This document shows positions 51,313 to 64,000 of a DNA stretch of 64,000 nt, in pieces (the stretch's first letter is position 1; the number at the start of each line of letters is the position of its first letter). The stretch is taken from contig CM070874.1 in NCBI GenBank assembly GCA_036365515.1, positions 116,440,235 through 116,504,234 of the forward strand, written 5' to 3'. Below the pieces are notes generated by a model. The model saw only the letters and a program-made list of their open reading frames with translations, was not told where the DNA came from and did not search any database. The DNA is from Torymus aiolomorphi (lineage: Eukaryota > Arthropoda > Insecta > Hymenoptera > Torymidae). The translations under genes and the position numbers were made by a program.

Positions 51313-52430
51313 GTAAATCTTTTTGTGGCAATCTATGTTTTTACAAAACCAGAAAATTACCTGATTATAATTTAAGACTGGGCATGTTGAAAAATAAACA
51401 GGAATATCGTTTTGATGAAACTAAAATTGGTTATGGCAGATGCGTATCGCCAGCTTTTCGAATCCTATGTATAATTTTTGATCATATGAATGCAACTATC
51501 ACTGTCAATGACAAGAACCAGCCTCAAGGAACAGTAAAAGATGTTCACGTGAATAGATTCCTTTTGCGTGATCTTTGGAGGTCGTAAACATATCCTTATA
51601 TTCTTAATCATCAAAATTATATCCGTGGTACAGGCGAATGCTTACTCTGAAAATATCTTTTTCACTTTTTCTGTACAAATGTGTATTTTATTCGCCCTAA
51701 CTTTCATCGGTTCTTCAATCATACTAAAGTACACATCAAAGCAATCTCTTGCATCTGCCGCATTGGATTTTCTATACGAATCTTTACAAATACGTCTGCT
51801 TTAATGAAACCAACGGGCTGTTTTAGAATGATATTTTTCATTAAAATACTTATTACAGTATTTTTTAGTAGTTTATATTCATTCAATGCTTGTTGACTGC
51901 TATTCAAACTGCACCAAATGAACCTTTAGTCATAAATTCAATTGAAGATATAATTCAGATAAGTTACACTGTACACGATTTTAAAAGCTATAAATATTTG
52001 ATATTGCCAAGCATCATTCGAAAGCGCTATCATGAAATGGAAAATTTGACGTAATGCATCGATAATTTTTTTAACGTTGAGAAAATCGTTTGCATATATT
52101 CAGAAGAATTTATAAAATATTACTGGCCCGAAAGTTCTAATATTCACATATCAAAAGATGACTTCACCGCAAGAATGTATGGTCACATTGTTGCAATACG
52201 ACTAGCCGTTACTGAAAAAGATCGACTGGATTTTGTCAAAAATAAATGAAAGAGGTTTGATAGAATTGTTTTATTCTCGCGACAAGATGTACTACGCGGT
52301 AATACTTCAGAAGAAAAACTTAATATTAAGGCATTTGCTGGATATTTTTTCGCTTTAATTGCCGGTTGGATATTTGGACTTTTTATATTTATATTCGAAA
52401 TTTTTAGTTTAATTTAAAATCATAAAATAT
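51313..52430 (+). pseudogene. Ionotropic receptor remnant B (ligand-binding domain to C-terminus)
   Basis: Begins at a good acceptor (AAAACAG|GT at 51312). CGNLCFYKTRKLPDYNLRLG and then FDETKIGYGRCVSPAFRI parallel the start of the glutamate-receptor-like ligand-binding domain of remnant C. Next come a first membrane segment (MCILFALTFIGSSIILKY), a broken pore/third segment near 51780-51895, ESSNIHIS and a final membrane segment (FALIAGWIFGLFIFIFEIF near 52350-52410). Several frameshifts and stops (for example at 51585 and 52246) interrupt it. The extracellular N-terminal exon is missing. Plus strand, in tandem with A and C. Confidence 0.75.
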
Positions 52431-53563
52431 TACAAACTTATTCAATATATTAGACGATATAATTAGAAATGGCATTTTAGTAATTTTAAACAATAACAGT
52501 TATTACGTCAATACAGAAAATTGACTAACATTACTAATTTTCTTCGTACAAAGTCAATAATCGATTTCAAAACTTCGCTTGCCTTTACTTGTAAGCAGGA
52601 ATTTCATACATAAGTCATGATAGGAAAAAAGTTTTAGTTTACACATTAAGAATTTAGAATATGAGCAAATAACAATAATTCATTATTTCCGCATGCTTAT
52701 CTTATATTGAATGTATTTTCTTAAATTATGACATCAAAATACTTATAAAATGTTATTGAAATACATGAATTGTTTCATTTATATTACTAAAATGCTAATA
52801 ACTCAATGTATTAACAATGCAATTAAAAAATAACCTTAGGCTCTATGTTATCGTAATACCGCATCGGATGTGATAGTAAGTTTCTAAATTTCCTAAATAA
52901 ATATTTTTTGTATTATCTTAATTTGAAATTATTTTTTAATTCAAGGTCAAAATGTATGAAAATTGCTTCAAAGAAAGAAATGAAATCAGTCTTATTTTCA
53001 TTAATGCAACTGAGAATGACTTTTTTATAAGAAATTTAATGAACAAGACGCATCGCCCGACATACCTTTTTGAAACTAAGAACGTTACACTTCCGACTAA
53101 ATATCAACGTTTTCGGAATATTTATCAATTAAATAACACGATTGTTGATAAAATAAATTATCCTACCACTAGCACTATCATTATAACTCCAATATTAAAA
53201 GTTTTACTTCGGTATTAGATACCATGAAAAGTTCTATTTGGTGGAATCGTGCAGCGTATTACTTAATTGTTAATAGAAATCCCAAAAATGATTGTCGAAT
53301 GGCATCACATTTTTTAAGCATTATTTGGTCTTACAAAATTTTATCAGTAATATATGTATGTGAAAATTTGAAAAACGAAATATTTTTATATACTTTCAAC
53401 CCTTACTCAAACATTGCTCCATGGTTTTGGGATGAAATTCATACTGACAATGCAATAAACAAATATTGGACTTTGTTCAGACACTCAATGACAAAACAAT
53501 ATTATTTATCCCGTATTTCCAGTAAGTACCACTACTAGAAGATGTCTATATAAATGATACTTA

Positions 53564-53947
53564 TACAAGGTGTCTATTAAATATGGGAAATTTTACAATT
53601 GTAGGATTTCAAAAGCTGAATCAAACTGTGATCTTAAAATTGACCTTGAATTTGACCTTGAAGTTCCTTTCAACGTCAACTTTATTTTGTCAAACAAAAC
53701 ATGCATATTTTCATGACGTATTCGGATTTTACGTCGAAAACTGAGAAGCCTTTACTTTGAACATTTTTTTCTGAAAATGCTCCCTTTGACCCTAAAATGA
53801 CCTTCAAGGTCAAGTTCAAGGTCAATTTTAAGACTACAGCCTGATTCACCTTTTGAAATCCTACAATTGTTATCTTGGAAGTTTTATCGAAAAACGTCAC
53901 TATAAAAAGATATTCAGGGAGTTCTCATATTTAATAGGCACCACGTA
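53564..53947. mobile_element. MITE in the intron of IR C, GGTGTCTATTAAATATG termini
   Basis: ATACAAGGTGTCTATTAAAT at the left and its imperfect complement at the right. Long subterminal arms (CAATTGTAGGATTTCAAAAG, AAAATTGACCTTGAA) make most of the 384 bases self-complementary. TGACCTTGAA is repeated several times in each arm. Confidence 0.8.
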
Positions 53948-53962
53948 TGTATTTTCTCTGTG

Positions 53963-54518
53963 CACTGGAAAAAATTTTAGGCTGTAGAAACCATAGTTTC
54001 GATTTGCTGTACTAACACTATTTATAGTGTTCATTTACCCTTACAGACGGCTGAAGTAGCTATTCATTTATATAATGTAACGGCACTATTGGTCAGATGC
54101 GGGAAATGTACTTGTACAGCTCTGACAGCCGTACGATTTAGTTTTGCCGCCGATATTTGTTTGTTGACAACGCTACAACGCGAAGCCGATGTTCATGTTA
54201 TAACCTAAAAAAGTCAAGAAACCGGCCACATCAACCGCATGTTTGCAATCCGCGTTTGCGTATTTCATCTGTAATCAGTGTACTTATCAATCGAGATTAT
54301 TTTAATGAAAAATATGTATGTATGGCGAATCATAACCTATTTAATGCTCCAACAAAAGAACTCTATACATTAGTGCTTTCAGTGTATCTTGTACAGCTCT
54401 CACAACTGTACGAATACAATTACTGTATCTATAAAATTTAGCAGAAAGAAAATCAGCCGAACAGTACTGTTGTCAGAGCCGTACTTTCAGTTCTTACAAC
54501 GTGAAATTTTTTTCAGTG
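53963..54518. mobile_element. Second MITE in the IR C intron, CACTGRAAAAAATTT termini
   Basis: CACTGGAAAAAATTT at 53963 and its complement ending at 54518, 14 of 15 matching. TGTACAGCTCT repeats inside. The element reaches to within 35 bases of the broken splice acceptor. Confidence 0.7.
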
Positions 54519-55791
54519 TGAACGAATTTAATTATACTTTTTTAAAATAAGTACTTCACTCTGCAATAATCTATTTTTTGATAAAACAAAAAATTTGAAT
54601 GGTTATAATATTAAAGTGGTTATGAGGAAAAATAATATAGAAGATGTTTTTGATGAGACAAAACTTGGTTACGAAAGATGCATATCGCGTGATTTCCGTA
54701 TAATGGGCACAATATTAAATCGTATTAATGCAACCATCACTGTGAAACAATCACCAAATGTTGGCTCTTTCGACAATAATAACGAACCCCAAGAAGCTTT
54801 GAAAGAAGTGCTATCCAACGAAGTAGATGTACATATGAACGCTTTCCTTCAGCGTGATTATTGGAGGGCGCAACTCTATCCTTATTTTCCGGGTAATATT
54901 AAGATAATTTACCCGAAAGCGATCGAAAATAGCAAAGAAAACATTTTTGTTCCTATTCATACGGATGTTTGGTTTGTTTTAACTCTATTTTTAACGGCAT
55001 CTGCAGTTATATTAAAATATATTTCAAAACAATCTTTTTCATCGATTTCGATGAATTTCGTACGGATATTATCGAACAGCTCTTTTTTAAACGCACCGAC
55101 GAGTATTCCCGCAAGAGTGTTTTTGATCGCATTCATCATCGCAGTGTTTTTTACTAGTACTTGCATGCAATCTTTATTTAGTGCTGTTCGCACAGTACAC
55201 AATGAAACCTCAGTTATAAACTCAATAAAAGATCTTACTAAATTTAATTTCACAGTTATCGGCTTTCCAAGTTACATACAAATAATATGGCAAAACACTA
55301 TTATCAAGAGATTTCGTGGAGAAATAAATGTAACTTTATGCATTGACATTATCCTAAATAGCAGCGGCGCTGTTTGCATGTATAGTCAAAGATTGATAAT
55401 GTATTACGTACCCGAAAATCTTAACGTTCGTATTACAAATGATATATTTTAGAGAAGAATCACATACATTGTCGCCAAAAATTTCCCACTACTTCAGAAA
55501 TTCAACAAAATTTTGTCAATAATGAACTAGGCTGGTCTGATAAAACTATTTTTTTCTCGCGATAAGCATTACGCCTCAAAATTTCACACGAATGCTAGCA
55601 CGCAAAATCTTAATAGTGACCATTATGTTGTTTATTTTTCTATTCTGATTGTCGGCTGGATATTAGGATTTTGCGTATTCGTACTGGAAATCCTTAATTT
55701 TATTAAAAATTATTCAATACCAATAATTAATTTAAACCGATTTTCAGTTTCAATTACAAACTATTTGAGGAGTATTTTTGTCAAAAACTGA

Positions 55792-56688
55792 TGATTTTAC
55801 TTATTGAAAATACCTTAATTTTTATTCAGTTTTTAATTCTTGAAATGACAAAAGTTTATACAAAACAAAAATGACTAAAGTTTTTGTAATTTACGCAAAA
55901 AAAGTCAAATTCACGGGGTTTTCCAAAAAAAATTTCATATGAGATATACATACATATAAATTTTATAACATTTACTCTTACACTATACAACATTTAATTT
56001 TACTATACTTTAACAACATAAAATTAAGAAAAGAATAGAGTAATTTGGCAAATCGATATTAACTTATTATTAAATAAGTATACCAACTCTTTACATATGA
56101 ACAAGAATATTGAAACATTTAACAAACATGCAAAGTATGACAAAATGAAGAGAAATTATATTTGTCAGCTACTAGTTTTCTTTGTACGAAAAGAAAATTT
56201 TTTCAGACATTCATTATTACTCAATATTTTCATAGAAATATAATGTTACGTTATATAATAAATCAAACAATGCTGAAATATAGAATTGAGAAAAGAGACC
56301 AATCTGCTTAAGTGTTTGATTATAGAGTTACTATATACGCGTGCTCAAATGATTTGCATCAGAATCATATATATAAATTTTGAAATGTTAACATATAATA
56401 GCTTTTAAATTGTAACGAAAAATAGCAGATAGTACACTGAAAAACTTGTATTGTTTGCACAGTTATAGTTATACAAAACATAATTATATATTGATTTACT
56501 TTGTGAATGGATTGTTACATTTTCTTATTAAATAATAAAGAGCTGCACCAATAAAAATGCGTTTGACAATGTGTTCATCTTTACAAAAACCCTATAACCC
56601 TTAACAGATTTAAATAATGTTTATATAAGCAGCTCTGAAGATTTATACAGCATTTTTAATTTTTTTTTCTTTAACGACATTAATAATA
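55792..56688. other. AT-rich DNA, nothing recognised
   Basis: No frame or repeat of note between the IR array and the Penelope remnant. Confidence 0.45.
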
Positions 56689-57383
56689 ATAAAGGTCAAA
56701 ATGTGTGATCGATCTGACGGAGGCAATAGAACGATATGAAAAAACGTGATTTCTTGTTATCAAGCAACATTTCGTTGGCATGGTCCTCCAACCTCTTCAG
56801 GCTTAACTTTATTTAACAAAAATAAAAAATACAATAATTATTATGTAAACTATCTCTCACATTGTAAAAAAACAACAATTAGTACCTTATTTAGTTACTG
56901 TGTTACATAATACACATATCGTCAATGTAAGCGCATGACACAATGATTCGACGCATTTATAGTACACAGGGGCAGTGTGTTAGTGCATGTGTTTAAAAAT
57001 AAAAACAGATACATAAGTATAGAGAGAAAGCAAGCCGCACGTTGGTTTAATTTAAAAGCCTTAATAACGGAACATATGAAGAGTTAAGAAATTTCACGTC
57101 TTCTTTCTTATTTATATTAAATTTATTACATTTTATATGAATCATTTCTGATATTAGTCGATTTTTATAATTTGATTCATAATCTATAATTTTTGTGCTG
57201 TCCCAATCAAATTCATATGAAAACTTATTTATATGTTGGTACACAACAGCTTCCGGGTTGTTATTTTTTTTTATGTTAGTTGATTCTAGTTCTAAGAGAA
57301 ACGTTGCTTAATAACAAGAAATCGTGTTTTTTTATTTCGTTCTATTGCCTCCATTAAATCGATCACACATTTTCACCTTTTAC
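56689..57383 (-). mobile_element. Penelope-like element remnant with GIY-YIG C-terminus
   Basis: On the minus strand 57047-57250 encodes the conserved tail of the GIY-YIG endonuclease of Penelope-like retroelements: HINKFSYEFDWDSTKIID, YKNRLISEMIHIK, NINKKED. The reverse transcriptase and GIY-YIG core are absent. The fragment lies inside inverted arms of about 88 bases (56689-56777 and 57295-57383, core GGAGGCAATAGAACG and TTTCTTGTTAT). Such elements are known to carry inverted or tandem terminal copies, so the arms may be part of it. Several stops precede the fragment. Confidence 0.7.
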
Positions 57384-57607
57384 CTACAACTGGAGTGCAA
57401 TTTCTAATTTATATTCAACATTAATAATAATAATTCAAAAATGTTCTAAAAGTATTTACACTTCTTCATTTTTCATAAATATGTTATTCTTTATTTGAAA
57501 ATGAGTATGAAATATACCAAAGACTTCAAAATTAAAATATTGTTGATTTCAGTATTAATTTCACCGAAATATATCTATATAGATACAGTGAATAAAAAAT
57601 TAGATCG

Positions 57608-57637
57608 CTTGTTGATAGAAAAAATTCTATCAACAAG
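57608..57637. repeat. Perfect 13-bp hairpin
   Basis: CTTGTTGATAGAA, a 4-base AAAA loop, then TTCTATCAACAAG. No T-run follows. Function unknown. Confidence 0.8.
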
Positions 57638-57824
57638 TACAATAATGGAGGGTGAAAAAATCTACAATTCAAAAATTAGATCGTAATACATCATGCAAAA
57701 TAAATCGAATATTTACACTGTAAGGCAAGAATATTCGCGAAAAGCGGATGAAGCAACGAACGCAACATTGTAAATTACGAATGAACGGAATATTAACATT
57801 GCCAAACATGAACTTTGATTACAG

Positions 57825-57911
57825 GCGGAAATGTGAGGCCGACGGGAAGGACGCGAAAGCAGAGCTGACGGTGCAACGCAATATGTTCCCTAGCGCTCAA
57901 ATTAAAATGAG
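57825..57911 (+). other. Candidate exon upstream of the KCTD-type exon
   Basis: An 87-base GC-rich island in AT-rich DNA, bounded by TTACAG at the 5' side and ATGAG|GTAGGT at the 3' side. One frame is open throughout (RKCEADGKDAKAELTVQRNM ...). Its 3' phase (two bases, AG) joins in frame to the open frame beginning at 58708 just upstream of the KCTD ATG. It could encode an alternative N-terminus or be leader. No homology is known to me. Confidence 0.3.
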
Positions 57912-57963
57912 GTAGGTGCAGGTTAGCGGCAAATGTTTACACGGGCCTATCAAAATCGCTCGC

Positions 57964-58128
<165 letters not shown>

Positions 58129-58732
58129 GCTCTTCTGTAAAACGCTTAAAATTCATTAGCGTTGTAGGTAGAGCAAAAGCCTGGAATTCATTACTCTGAA
58201 GCGTTTAATATGGGTTTAATTATGTGCCTGCAAAATTTCAAAGGGAAAAATTACTTATAAATGCTGAATATTTTATGAGAAGAAATATTTTCTGGTTTTT
58301 AAATAAAAAAAAAATACACATTTATTCCTCCAAGGCAATAAAACTACAAAAAACAAAATTTATTGCAAATCGATTTAGTTTTTCATTTGAATTGTTGTTT
58401 GCACGCAACTTACTTGGTTTACAGCTCGTATCCTGCCACGCCTTTATCCCAATTCCCCATTCTCTACTCTAGAGGGATAAATCCTAATTAAAGCACCTTA
58501 AGTCGATCGGAAAATGGCCGGTGTATATCGGAATATTCACGTTGCAGAATGTAAAAAAGAAAATCTAACTACTCAACGTTCTTAAACTCCTATCATTTAT
58601 ATAGATTTTTATAAAACACACGCATACCCTTTCATACAATTAAAATAATCTTCCAACCCACCTATAATTCAATTATTCTGAAAGCTTCCAAGCGACGTAG
58701 TGTATAGGACTCGACCGACAAGTCGATCCCCG

Positions 58733-58968
58733 ATGGCAACTAATGCCGCAAGTATTTCTGTTAGATTGATGTCGCCAAGCAGCTCGCCGGCCACGTCACC
58801 CACGATGTCGAACTCGTCGTCGCCGACGCCGCCGACGCCCGCCGCCTCGGCCTACAACCAGAAGATGACGGGCATACCGTGCGTCGCCGCTGCGTCGCGA
58901 TACACAGCGCCGGTGCACATCGACGTCGGCGGTACCATCTACACGTCGTCTCTGGAAACCCTGACCAA
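58733..58968 (+). CDS. twz: KCTD1/15-type BTB protein (Tiwaz), first coding exon
   Basis: ATG at 58733 opens a 79-residue frame. A Ser/Pro/Thr/Ala-rich segment (residues 4-41) is followed by MTGIPC and, from residue 59, APVHIDVGGTIYTSSLETLT, the start of the T1/BTB domain as in vertebrate KCTD1 and KCTD15. The exon ends at a consensus donor (CCAA|GTGAGT) in phase 2; the next exon, expected to begin with the rest of the Lys codon and a YPES-like motif, is not seen through 64000. Family members assemble through the BTB domain and in vertebrates repress AP-2 factors; the fly ortholog is Tiwaz. Strong codon GC and sharp borders support a real exon. The frame is open upstream to 58700, so an alternative start via an acceptor at 58707 or 58692 is possible. 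Regulation is unknown. Confidence 0.85.
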
Positions 58969-60289
58969 GTGAGTTATTATTTACAATTTATGAGAATACT
59001 GTAGTTTACGTTCAATGGTTTAAAAAGAATAGTGATATTTTGTTATTATTATCTTGACTACATTTCTATTTATTTCTAAAATAATATATTTCTAAAATTT
59101 ATAATGTATAGGAAAAGTTTTTTATAGTTATTATGCTTAACAGGTGTCGTAATAAAAGGATTTCTATCATTATTTTCATCGCCAATATTTAGTCAAGTCT
59201 ATATTGTTTGGTTACAAAGAGTAAAACAAAATTTAATAATAAATATAATATCTTAAATAAAGATGAAAAGATGTATAACACGATAAAAAAGTATACTTGC
59301 AAACAACTTACGTTTAAAACTAACGTCTAAAAATATTTGTTTCATTTTGGATTTGTAAAATCAACTGTTCTACTTATTGGTATACTGTTTTGATTAATAA
59401 ATACATTAAATCATAAATGTTTTGCCGACACCTTCAGCTGTCAGTTTAGACCAACTCTTTGAAAATAAACTATAACGTATTCGACTTTACTTATGAGTAT
59501 AGCAGACAGCTTCATAGTATTCGTCATGTAACTATTAATTTGTTAACTATAACCGGAAAGAATTACCGACTCGTAGGCTCTTTCTTTATGACTGTATACC
59601 ATTGGTAATTTGTGGCAATAGAAAGCTTTAGTTCGATCATAAAAAGAGAACAAAAGTCAGCTGCTATCTTAACTGTCCAATCAAGCAAATCGCCAATAAA
59701 ACAGCCACTCGAAAAGAGAGCGGCACGCGTCTCCGCGCGCGCTTTACCCACTTTACCGAGAAGTCTTTCATTTTCTCGATACATACAGCAATTACGAATC
59801 AAGAGTACAAACAGAATTTGATGTATTTTGCATAACCGGAAATACTTGAAAATTGTCGGACCTAAATTTTTATTTAAAAAAATATCTGATCATGGAGAAT
59901 GATATTTATACGTCAAGTATTTCCACATATTACCAAGAATATATATAATCGGTCTCCTTTAAATCGTTAAATGACAAAATAAGAGTTGAAAATTTTCAAA
60001 TCTAAAATACCAGTAGTTAGAGGCTGGGCATATAACAAGGCCACGATAGAATTTCATATGCAATCTTTTCTGTTCGGATTCGAAATATACTTTAATCTTT
60101 TCGCAGTAACCAAGATTACGTTAACATGAAAATAATTTTCATACATAAGGGAATAATTTTAGCATGTGAAATAATCTTACAACAGATTACATCCAGCTGA
60201 GTTACTGCCAAGACCGTTAATATCTTTATAAAAATGTGTGCAGCATTCAATCGACATATATCCCTCCGAGCAAAACCTCACGTATACAT
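58969..60289. other. Start of the intron following the KCTD exon
   Basis: AT-rich, with a small GC-rich stretch near 59715-59750. No further exon recognised. Confidence 0.6.
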
Positions 60290-63675
<3,386 letters not shown>

Positions 63676-63684
63676 TGAGTGTGT

Positions 63685-63731
<47 letters not shown>

Positions 63732-64000
63732 TGTGTGTGTGTGCTACCGCGCTTTATCGTCGATCGCCAGGCTTTATACACGCGTTGGCGATTTCGTTCT
63801 TTATGCTTTCAATTATTTTGAAAGGAGGATTTTTTTTGGATTAGGGAGAGATGGCGTGGCGTCGATAGAAAGCGGTTAACGCAGTGATCGGTATCGGTAG
63901 CTTTGTTTGGTATTCGTAATGAGACGCGGAAAGTGCGGAGCTCGATGGCGCCGGGATTATATTGAAAAGAAGTTGTAGAGCGATGTAGATTATGGCTGAT
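63676..64000. repeat. (GT)n microsatellite and window end
   Basis: GT tract at about 63687-63742 with one GG break. The rest to the window edge is unique CpG-moderate sequence. Confidence 0.8.

Larger units (their letters stand above)
52817..55791 (+). pseudogene. Ionotropic receptor C, nearly complete but disrupted
   Basis: N-terminal exon 52946-53521, with typical IR content (WWNRAAYYLIVNRNP, KILSVIYVC, LYTFNPYSNIAPWFW), ends at the donor A|GTAAGT. The second exon, from about 54551, holds the ligand-binding start (NLNGYNIKVV, GYERCISRDFRI), membrane segment 1 (DVWFVLTLFLTASAVILKY), the third segment (ARVFLIAFIIAVFFTSTCMQ) and the final segment (YFSILIVGWILGFCVFVLEI) with a natural stop at 55789. 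Lesions: one base lost near 53190-53215; the acceptor AG before GT at 54551 reads AA, so splicing would shift the frame; in-frame TAG at 55450 and 55528. A weak signal-peptide-like exon at 52817-52875 precedes it. No catalytic-type glutamate-binding residues stand out, as in divergent IRs. Confidence 0.85.

Overview
The window looks like a repeat-rich insect genome, possibly hymenopteran. The pointers are ionotropic chemoreceptor (IR) remnants, a trypsin-like protein with short introns, an insect KCTD1/15 (Tiwaz-type) exon, CpG-rich patches set in AT-rich DNA, and many small transposons. The species cannot be fixed from sequence alone. Gene density is very low; most of the window is non-coding DNA and mobile elements.

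Layout. 1-0.7 kb is a foldback minisatellite. 0.79-7.86 kb is a large nested palindrome. Its outer arms share the promoter and first two exons of a serine-protease gene: only the minus-strand copy (5314-6904) is complete, and the plus-strand copy is a two-exon fragment. An inner palindrome (3.6-5.3 kb) and microsatellite-bearing repeats fill the middle. 9.4-11.36 kb is a decayed non-LTR retrotransposon (minus strand). It abuts a 2.65 kb DNA transposon (11372-14024) with long inverted repeats and a transposase broken by one frameshift.

From 15 kb to 50 kb I find no convincing protein-coding gene. There is a TATA-containing CpG-rich region with a probable non-coding first exon and splice donor at 18.67 kb, repeated CpG-rich patches, microsatellites, and at least seven inverted-repeat (MITE-like) elements. 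The most intricate locus is 28.6-31.35 kb, a three-layer nest of palindromic elements. A second copy of the outer element at 43.17-44.0 kb preserves the empty site.

50.2-55.8 kb holds three tandem decayed IR genes on the plus strand. 56.7-57.4 kb holds a Penelope-like GIY-YIG remnant. 58733-58968 is a strong coding exon with the start of a KCTD1/15-type BTB domain; it ends in a splice donor and its continuation lies beyond the window. If the 18.67 kb donor belongs to the same gene, about 40 kb of this window, including the IR array, is one intron. That link is inference. The end of the window is intron-like and carries a 474-bp uninterrupted (TA)n tract.
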